Origin: Lentisphaerota bacterium
Lineage (GTDB): Bacteria > Verrucomicrobiota > Lentisphaeria > Oligosphaerales > Oligosphaeraceae
DNA: 18,560 nucleotides
Direction: 5' to 3'
NCBI GenBank assembly: GCA_012800625.1
Contig: JAAZIY010000215.1
Location: forward strand, 1 to 18,560
Positions 12,826-18,560 of this stretch are shown in pieces. The first letter of the stretch is position 1. Every line of letters starts with the position of its first letter. The translations under genes and the position numbers were made by a program. The notes below the pieces were generated by a model. The model was not told the origin of the DNA, ran no database searches, and saw only the letters and a program-made list of their open reading frames with translations.

Positions 12826-14205
12826 ATGTCAACTGCCATAGTCATGCCCAAGGCGGGCAACACAGTCGAGGAATGCCTGCTCAGCAAATGGCGTATCCAG
12901 GTCGGCGAGCAAGTCGCTATCGGTCAGGTCATCGCTGACATCGAGACCGACAAGTCGGCCATCGAGGTAGAAAGCACTGCCGAAGGCACGGTGCTGGCAT
13001 TATTTGCTCAGGAAGGCGACCTGGTGCCGGTGCTCAGCAATATCTGTGCGGTTGGCGCAGCAGGAGAAGACTATGCCGACCTGGCGCCGGCAGGCGCTGC
13101 GCCAGCCGCCGCCGCAGAGCAGGCAGAGCCGACTGCGCCAGCCGCACAGAAAGCGGCGGAGCCGCCGCCAGCCCCCGCGCCAGAATGCAGTGCTGCGGCA
13201 GGCAGCGCGCCGCTTAGTCCCCGTGCCCGCAAATTTCTCGAGGAACAGGGTCTTACCCTGTCGGCACTGCCGCCGCTAAGCGGCAGCGGCGCTCAGGGTC
13301 GCATTATCGAGCAGGATGTACGCAGCGCCTGGGAGCAGTCTCCGCGTCTCAGTCCGGTGGCCGCCTCCCTGGCCGCTGCCGGTCAGGCACTGCCTGCCGC
13401 GGGCAGCGGGCTGGGCGGCATGATACTCAGCGGCGACATGGGCAGCCAGGCGCAGACGGCTGCGATGCCGGAGACGGCGGTGCCGGCGAGCGCTCCTGCT
13501 CCTGGCCAGGTTATCGAGCAGCCGCTCAGCCACATTCGCAAGATCATCGCGGGGCGTCTGCATGAGTCCTTGTCGAGCATGGCGCAATATACGCTTTGTG
13601 CGGAGGCCGATGTCACTGGTATGCTGTCTTTGCGCGAGCGCATCAAGGCCAGTCGCGAGCCTTTGTCTTTGGCCAATATCAATATAGGCGACATGGTGAT
13701 GTACGCGGTTATCAAGGCCTTGCAGAAGCATCCCGAGATGAACGGCCACTTTTCCGACAATGTTATCCGGCTGCATTCCGCCATCAATATCGGTTTTGCC
13801 TGCGACACCCCCCGCGGCCTGATGGTGCCGGTGCTGCACAATGCCGCCGCGCTCAGCCTGGGGCAGATGAGCAATACGGTCAAAAACATGGCCAAACAGG
13901 CCAACGAGGGCAAGCTTAACCCCGACCTGCTGGCTGGAGCGACCTTCACGGTCTCCAACCTGGGCGCCTTCGGCATCACTAGCTTTACGCCGGTAATCAA
14001 TGCGCCGGAACTGGCTATCCTGGGCGTGGGCAAAACCCTGCTCAGAGCCGAACGCGGCAAAAACGGCGAAATCGAGTACCGGGATTTTATCCAACTCTCT
14101 CTGACCATGAACCACATGGTGATAGACGGCGCTCCCGGCGCCAGATTCCTGCAAACCCTGAAAGCCATTATCGAGAATTTCGAACTGGTATGCATCGCAG
14201 GTTAA
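12826..14205 (+). CDS. pdhC: 2-oxoacid dehydrogenase E2 (dihydrolipoyl acyltransferase)
   Basis: A 459-residue E2 core protein that transfers the acyl group from E1 to CoA through a lipoyl arm, most likely in pyruvate dehydrogenase. The lipoyl domain is residues 1-80, with lipoyl-lysine K43 in ETDKSAIEVES. An Ala/Pro linker spans 81-129. A peripheral subunit-binding domain begins LSPRARKFLEEQG (130-166). A second, degenerate PSBD-like stretch runs LSPVAASLAAAGQ to GGMILSGDM (175-205). The catalytic domain spans about 228-459, with H430 and D434-G435 in NHMVIDGAPG. AGGAG lies five bases before the ATG. E3 follows 80 bp downstream and E1 after that. Substrate (pyruvate or branched-chain acid) is not certain. 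Confidence 0.93.
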   Translation: MSTAIVMPKAGNTVEECLLSKWRIQVGEQVAIGQVIADIETDKSAIEVESTAEGTVLALFAQEGDLVPVLSNICAVGAAGEDYADLAPAGAAPAAAAEQAEPTAPAAQKAAEPPPAPAPECSAAAGSAPLSPRARKFLEEQGLTLSALPPLSGSGAQGRIIEQDVRSAWEQSPRLSPVAASLAAAGQALPAAGSGLGGMILSGDMGSQAQTAAMPETAVPASAPAPGQVIEQPLSHIRKIIAGRLHESLSSMAQYTLCAEADVTGMLSLRERIKASREPLSLANINIGDMVMYAVIKALQKHPEMNGHFSDNVIRLHSAINIGFACDTPRGLMVPVLHNAAALSLGQMSNTVKNMAKQANEGKLNPDLLAGATFTVSNLGAFGITSFTPVINAPELAILGVGKTLLRAERGKNGEIEYRDFIQLSLTMNHMVIDGAPGARFLQTLKAIIENFELVCIAG

Positions 14206-14285
14206 CAAACAACTAACGAGCATTTTTAACATAAGCACAAAAATTGCGCTAGCCGAAGAAATAAAGCGCGAAAAGGATAGATAAG

Positions 14286-15632
14286 ATGCGTTATGATTTG
14301 CTAGTGATAGGAGCCGGTCCCGGCGGCTACGAGGCGGCGGCATACGCCGCAGGAATGGGCAAAAAAGTGCTGCTCTTCGAGAAGGACGAGCTAGGCGGGG
14401 TCTGCTTGAACGTGGGCTGCATCCCGACCAAGACCCTGCTGCGCTCCGCCAAGGCGCTCGATGACTGCCGGCAGGCCGCCGCATTCGGCGTGCGCAGTGA
14501 AGGCAGCCCGACACTGGACCTGGCAGCGGTGCAAAGCCGCAAGCAGAAGGTGGTCTCCATGCTTATCCGCGGCGTGGGCAGCATGCTCAAAGGCGCCGGG
14601 GTCGAGCTGGTCAAGGGCGAGGCGCGCATTCTGAAGCCGGGCCTGGTCTCCTGCGCCGGCAAGGAATACGCCGGCGACAATATCCTCATCGCCACCGGCT
14701 CGGTGCCGGCGCAGCCGCCCATACCGGGCCTGAAAGACAATCCGGCAGTGCTGGACTCTACCGGCATTCTCGAACTGCAGGAGCTGCCCAAGCAGCTGCT
14801 TATCATAGGCGGCGGAGTCATAGGCCTGGAATTCGCCTGCTTCTTTGCCAGCGCAGGCTGCAAGGTCAGCGTGCTGGAGATGCTGCCTAAGATCGCTCCC
14901 TTTGTCGATGAGGAGATAGGCAAACGCCTAATGGCCGAACTCAAAAGGCTGGGCATAGTCTTCAAGCTCTCATGCCAGGTGCAAAGCATACAAGGCAATG
15001 CGCTTGTATATAAGACCGCAGACGGGCAGGAGGAAAAGCTGGAGGCCGATCATATCCTTAATGCCACCGGACGCAGCCCGGTGACCTGGGGTCTGGGACT
15101 GGAAGAGCTGGGCCTGGTCTACGACCGCCGCGGCATCAAAACCGACGAGTATGGCAAGACCAATGTGCCAGGGGTCTGGGCCTGCGGCGATGTCACCGGA
15201 CGCCTGCTGCTGGCGCATGCCGCCACCCGCGAAGGACAGGTGGCGGTGAATAATATGTTCGGCAAAAAAGACCGTATGCGCTATAATGCCATACCCTCGG
15301 TTATCTATACCAGCCCGGAAGTGGCTCATGTCGGAGCCAGTGAAGAGGAGCTGAAAAAACAAAAAATCGCCTATCGCAAAGTGGTTATGCCTATGGCGAT
15401 AGCAGGCAGATTCCTAGTGGACTACGAAGGCAAGAGCGGCACCGTGAAGGCCCTGTTTTCAGAGGAGAATGGACAGCTGCTGGGTCTGCACGCCATAGGC
15501 GGTTGCTGGGGCGAGTTTATCGCCACAGCAGTGCAAATGATAGAAATGGAAATGAGACCGGAGGAAATCAGGCAGACCGTCTTCCCGCACCCGACACTCT
15601 CGGAAGCCTTGAAAGAAACCGTGTGCAGATAA
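14286..15632 (+). CDS. lpdA: Dihydrolipoamide dehydrogenase (E3)
   Basis: A 448-residue FAD-dependent disulfide oxidoreductase that reoxidises dihydrolipoamide on E2 and passes electrons to NAD. The FAD motif is GAGPGG (9-14). The redox disulfide is C40-x4-C45 in GGVCLNVGCIPTK. ATGS is at 134-137, the NAD motif is GGGVIG (173-178) with E196 ending the strand, and the second FAD block is ACGDVTG. The C-terminal HPTLSE supplies the catalytic H435 and E440 pair. It is slightly shorter than the usual 460-475. AAGGA lies eight bases before the ATG. It is flanked by E2 and the fused E1 on the same strand, so it serves that complex and possibly others. Confidence 0.95.
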   Translation: MRYDLLVIGAGPGGYEAAAYAAGMGKKVLLFEKDELGGVCLNVGCIPTKTLLRSAKALDDCRQAAAFGVRSEGSPTLDLAAVQSRKQKVVSMLIRGVGSMLKGAGVELVKGEARILKPGLVSCAGKEYAGDNILIATGSVPAQPPIPGLKDNPAVLDSTGILELQELPKQLLIIGGGVIGLEFACFFASAGCKVSVLEMLPKIAPFVDEEIGKRLMAELKRLGIVFKLSCQVQSIQGNALVYKTADGQEEKLEADHILNATGRSPVTWGLGLEELGLVYDRRGIKTDEYGKTNVPGVWACGDVTGRLLLAHAATREGQVAVNNMFGKKDRMRYNAIPSVIYTSPEVAHVGASEEELKKQKIAYRKVVMPMAIAGRFLVDYEGKSGTVKALFSEENGQLLGLHAIGGCWGEFIATAVQMIEMEMRPEEIRQTVFPHPTLSEALKETVCR

Positions 15633-15638
15633 AAAGGG

Positions 15639-15675
15639 AGCACACAAAAAAACACCAAGGAACACAAAAGAACAT
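15639..15675 (+). repeat. Degenerate post-stop array after lpdA
   Basis: AAAAAGGGAG, then CACACAAAAAAACACCAAGG and AACACAAAAGAAC, follow the stop codon. It has the leader and about three degenerate 10-bp units. It leads into the 9-bp array. Confidence 0.6.
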
Positions 15676-15677
15676 TA

Positions 15678-15805
15678 CCGATTCGTCCGATTCGTCCGAT
15701 CCGTCCGATTCGATTCGTCCGATTCGTCCGATGCGTCCGATCCGTCCGATCCAATAAACCCGTCCGATTCGTCCGATTCGTCCGATCCAATACCCCGTCC
15801 GATTC
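15678..15805 (+). repeat. 9-bp CGTCCGATT array upstream of E1
   Basis: Eleven TCCGAT units, mostly spaced nine bases, are interrupted twice by CCAATAAACC/CCAATACCC-type segments. The array ends CGTCCGATTCACCC, the same end as the array before E2. It fills most of the 209-bp gap between lpdA and E1. Reading frames through it encode only low-complexity peptides and are not considered genes. Confidence 0.88.
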
Positions 15806-15841
15806 ACCCAACCCCCCCCATCCTAACCCCAAGGAATCATC

Positions 15842-18298
15842 ATGCCCAAATGCCTAGAAATCTACCCTGAGCAGCTTTTCCAGCCTGGCCACATTGAATT
15901 CAGCCCTATTCCGGTCTGCCAGTACAACTTGAGTCTGGCTCAGGAAAAAAAGCTTTACAGCAAGCAGGAGCTGGTCACCATCTATCACGACATGCAGGTC
16001 CTGCGCACCTTCGAGACGGTCATCAACGAGCTAAAGCTGAAGGGCGAGTACCGCGAGGTCAAATATAACCACGCCGGGCCGGCGCATCTGTCCATGGGAC
16101 AAGAGGCCGCCGCCGTCGGCCAGGCCTTCAGCCTGGACGTCAACGACCACACCTTCGGCTCGCATCGCAGCCACAGCGAGATACTCGCCAAGGGACTCTC
16201 AGCCATACGCAAGCTGGACGAGGACAGCCTGGACAAAACCATGCGCGAGTTCTTCGGCGGAGCCACCCTGAAAGTGGTGGAAAACTGCAAATGCAAGGAT
16301 GTCAGGGAGCTAGCCAGGCATTTTCTTATCTATGGCGCCTATGCTGAGATTTTCGCTAGGGTCACCGGCTTCAACAAGGGCTGGGGCGGCTCCATGCACT
16401 GCTTCTTCACGCCTTTCGGCATCTACCCGAACAACGCCATCGTCGGCGGCTCCGGCTCCATTAGCCCCGGCGCGGCCCTGTTCAAGCGCGTCAACCGCCG
16501 ACCCGGCATCGTGGTCTGCAACATCGGCGACGCCTCCTTCGCCTGCGGCCCGGTCTGGGAAGGCATGATGTTTGCCGCCATGGAACAATATCGCAGCCTC
16601 TGGGACCAGGAGCTGGGCGGCGGACTGCCGCTGCTGTTCAACTGCTTCAACAACCAATATGGCATGGGCGGACAGACCAGCGGCGAAACCATGGGATTCG
16701 AGCTGCTCGCGCGCATCGGAGCCGGAGTCAACCCGGAACAAATGCACGCCGAACGCGTCAACGGCTATGACCCGCTGGCCGTTATCGACGCCGTGAAACG
16801 TAAAAAAGAAATACTGCTGGCCGGCAAGGGACCGGCTCTGCTGGATCTGGTGACCTACAGACTGAGCGGACACTCGCCCTCAGACGCCTCAAGCTATCGC
16901 AGCAAAGAAGAACTGGAACGCTGGACCGAGGCCGACGCCCTGCCCGCATACCGCGAAAAACTGCTCAAGGGCAAAATCGCCAGCGCCAGCGAACTGGACG
17001 GCATTCAGGAAGAAGTGGGCGAGCTGGTCTTTGAAATGTTCAAGCTGGCCATAGACCCGGAAATCTCGCCGTACGAAAGCATGCAGTCAAAATTCATCGA
17101 GACCGTGACTTTCTCCAACCAGAAAATCGAAAGCTTCGATGATCGCCAGCCGGAGTTCTTGCAGCCGCTGGAGGAAAACGAGCAGTTCCAACGCATCGCT
17201 AAAAAAGTCCGCTTTGCCGGAGCCGACGGCAAAGCCGTGCCGGCCATGCGCCAGTATAACTTTAATGACGCCGTCTTTGAAGCCATGGTGCACCGCTTCC
17301 AGATCGACCCGACCATGATCGCCTTTGGCGAGGAAAACCGCGACTGGGGCGGAGCTTTCGCATGCTATCGCGGACTGACCGAGCTGCTGCCCTACCATCG
17401 CCTCTTCAACAGCCCCATAGCCGAGGCTGCCATCGTCGGCGCGGCAGTGGGCTATGCGCTCTGCGGCGGACGCGTGGTCTGCGAATTGATGTACTGCGAT
17501 TTCCTCGGCAGGGCCGGCGACGAGGTCTTTAACCAGCTCTCCAAGTGGCAGGCCATGTCCGGCGGCATTTTGAAGATGCCGGTGGTGCTGCGCATCTCGG
17601 TGGGCTTCAAGTATGGCGCGCAGCATTCGCAGGACTGGTCGGCGCTGGTAAACCATATTCCGGGCCTGAAGGTGGTTTATCCGGTGACTCCCTACGACGC
17701 CAAGGGTCTGCTAAACTCGGCTCTAGCCGGCAGCGACCCGGTGGTCTTCCTCGAAAGCCAGCAGCTCTATGGCAAAGGCGAGTGTTTTCATGCCGCCGGC
17801 GTGCCGGAAGGCTACTATGAAATCGAGATCGGCGAGCCGGATGTGAAGCGTGAGGGCAAAGACCTGAGCCTGATCACTTTCGGGCCGGCCCTGTTTAAGG
17901 CGCTCGAAGCCGCCGAACAACTGCAAAAATACGGCATCGAGGCCGAGGTCATTGACCTGCGCAGCATTAATCCGCTTAACTACGACAAGCTGCTGGCCTC
18001 CGTCAAGAAAACCGGCAAAGTGGCCCTGGTCAACGAGGCGGTGGAGCGCGGCAATGTTATGCATAATATCGCCGCCAACCTCACTCAGCTAGCTTTTGAC
18101 TACCTCGATGCCCCGCCGGTGATCATAGGCTCGAATAACTGGGTTAGCCCTGCCGCCGAGCTGGAAAGCAAGTTCTTCCCGCAAAGCAGCTGGATACTGG
18201 ACAGCATACATGAACGCATCATGCCGCTGAAAGGATATACCCCCAGCGTCAATCGCAGCCTGGGAGAACTGGAGCGCACACTGAAAGCCGGCGTATAA
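15842..18298 (+). CDS. Fused 2-oxoacid dehydrogenase E1 alpha-beta
   Basis: An 818-residue fusion of the alpha and beta subunits of a ThDP-dependent E1, which decarboxylates a 2-oxoacid and acylates the E2 lipoyl arm. The alpha part is about 40-400: GSHRSHSEILAKG (106-118), KGWGGSMHCF (179-188), the ThDP motif from G229-D230 to N270-N271, and YRLSGHSPSD (339-348). The beta part is about 470-818: GEENRDWGG with catalytic-type E497, FNSPIAEAAIVGAAVGYAL (522-540) and GAQHSQDW with H595. A charged linker (about 405-470) joins them. AAGGA lies six bases before the ATG. Fused E1 proteins are known in Chlamydiae and some other groups. With the upstream E2 and E3 it completes the complex. Pyruvate versus branched-chain substrate is unresolved. 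Confidence 0.92.
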   Translation: MPKCLEIYPEQLFQPGHIEFSPIPVCQYNLSLAQEKKLYSKQELVTIYHDMQVLRTFETVINELKLKGEYREVKYNHAGPAHLSMGQEAAAVGQAFSLDVNDHTFGSHRSHSEILAKGLSAIRKLDEDSLDKTMREFFGGATLKVVENCKCKDVRELARHFLIYGAYAEIFARVTGFNKGWGGSMHCFFTPFGIYPNNAIVGGSGSISPGAALFKRVNRRPGIVVCNIGDASFACGPVWEGMMFAAMEQYRSLWDQELGGGLPLLFNCFNNQYGMGGQTSGETMGFELLARIGAGVNPEQMHAERVNGYDPLAVIDAVKRKKEILLAGKGPALLDLVTYRLSGHSPSDASSYRSKEELERWTEADALPAYREKLLKGKIASASELDGIQEEVGELVFEMFKLAIDPEISPYESMQSKFIETVTFSNQKIESFDDRQPEFLQPLEENEQFQRIAKKVRFAGADGKAVPAMRQYNFNDAVFEAMVHRFQIDPTMIAFGEENRDWGGAFACYRGLTELLPYHRLFNSPIAEAAIVGAAVGYALCGGRVVCELMYCDFLGRAGDEVFNQLSKWQAMSGGILKMPVVLRISVGFKYGAQHSQDWSALVNHIPGLKVVYPVTPYDAKGLLNSALAGSDPVVFLESQQLYGKGECFHAAGVPEGYYEIEIGEPDVKREGKDLSLITFGPALFKALEAAEQLQKYGIEAEVIDLRSINPLNYDKLLASVKKTGKVALVNEAVERGNVMHNIAANLTQLAFDYLDAPPVIIGSNNWVSPAAELESKFFPQSSWILDSIHERIMPLKGYTPSVNRSLGELERTLKAGV

Positions 18299-18302
18299 AA
18301 AA

Positions 18303-18331
18303 AGAGGGAGGACACGAAGACACACGAAGAA
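18303..18331 (+). repeat. Post-stop 10-bp array after E1
   Basis: AAAAGAGGGAGG, then GACACGAAGA and CACACGAAGA, start within about five bases of the stop codon. It is a short two-unit copy. The following 18332-18379 stretch shows nothing recognisable. Confidence 0.75.
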
Positions 18332-18379
18332 GCTATGAAAATTCAAATTGTCAAAGTTGAGTTGTTTCCGGTTAATATG

Positions 18380-18560
18380 TAGACCCCCATTCAAAAAGGT
18401 CATAACGCCGAAAGGCCGTTAGTGGCGCCCCTACAGGGCGCCGGATTCGGGGGGGCTTTTACCCAGGGTGGCGCTCGGCTCCTACGGAGCCTCGCTTACC
18501 CTGGGCTACATTAGGTTGCCCCTTTGGGGCACCAGGAGACGGAATCTCAGAGAAAAATCG
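18380..18560 (+). repeat. Dispersed hairpin-rich repeat B, copy 2
   Basis: This is the second copy of the repeat at 2129-2310, in the same orientation, with the same three hairpins and only scattered differences. The G-run is seven long here rather than nine. The left end reads TAGACCCCCATTCAAAAAGG. It reaches the window edge, so its right limit is not seen. Confidence 0.85.

Noticed and set aside
13276..14514. 412-residue minus-strand reading frame
   Set aside because: It is a shadow of the E2 and E3 genes, which carry full catalytic motifs. The frame is Arg/His-rich and has no recognisable fold.
15678..15805. Possible CRISPR array
   Set aside because: The units are 9 bp and contiguous with no unique spacers of regular length, and no cas genes are present.
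15503..15832. Peptides such as DSSDSSDPSDS and RIGRIGRIG encoded by the 9-bp array
   Set aside because: They are by-products of a 9-bp repeat read in frame. There is no ribosome binding site and the overlap with lpdA is extensive.

Overview
The window is GC-rich and gene-dense, with intergenic gaps full of short dispersed repeats. It carries 15 protein-coding genes. I found no tRNA, rRNA, CRISPR array or intact insertion sequence. The gene content points to a Gram-negative, sugar-using, metal-scavenging bacterium: a DUF374 acyltransferase, a periplasmic-binding-protein metal transporter, a BrkB/YihY membrane protein, a TrpR homologue and a fused alpha/beta E1. The fused E1 and the G/C-rich 9-bp and 10-bp intergenic arrays suggest the PVC group (Lentisphaerae/Victivallales-like). 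That placement is inference from gene style, not a match I could run.

Layout. 1-186: repeats. 187-858 (+): DUF374 acyltransferase. 1030-2061 (+): xylose-isomerase-like TIM barrel. 2062-2429: repeat mosaic. 2430-3551 (+): Gfo/Idh/MocA oxidoreductase. 3552-3918: repeats and a strong hairpin. 3919-4926 (+): glycoside-hydrolase-like protein. 5088-5740 (+): an AT-richer MntA/HepT toxin-antitoxin pair, probably acquired. 5953-11729 (-): a run read leftwards in the order chrA1, chrA2, brkB-like, znuA, znuC, znuB, trpR-like. 11730-11922: divergent control region. 11923-12702 (+): DeoR/GlpR-type regulator. 12826-18298 (+): a 2-oxoacid dehydrogenase complex in the order E2, E3, fused E1 alpha-beta. 18299-18560: repeats.

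How the genes work together. The left part handles sugars: an isomerase-like enzyme, an NAD(P)-dependent sugar oxidoreductase and a glycoside-hydrolase-like protein. The middle imports zinc or manganese, and a TrpR-type repressor gene sits at the end of that operon. The right part makes acyl-CoA (probably acetyl-CoA) from a 2-oxoacid and follows a sugar-type DeoR regulator. Three copies of the 9-mer GCAAACAAA lie in the gap between the regulator and the divergent chrA pair.

The most unusual content is between the genes. (1) A purine-rich GGGGGAGG leader followed by 10-bp units (consensus SACACKAAGR) lies just after, or across, the stop codon of eight genes, always in the same orientation relative to the gene. 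(2) At three of these sites a 9-bp CGTCCGATN array follows in the same order, twice through an identical 18-bp linker. (3) A 125-bp repeat (A) and a 180-bp hairpin-rich repeat (B) share an inverted terminal sequence, like small non-autonomous mobile elements. At one junction the 10-bp array supplies both the stop codon of the brkB-like gene and the ribosome binding site of znuA.
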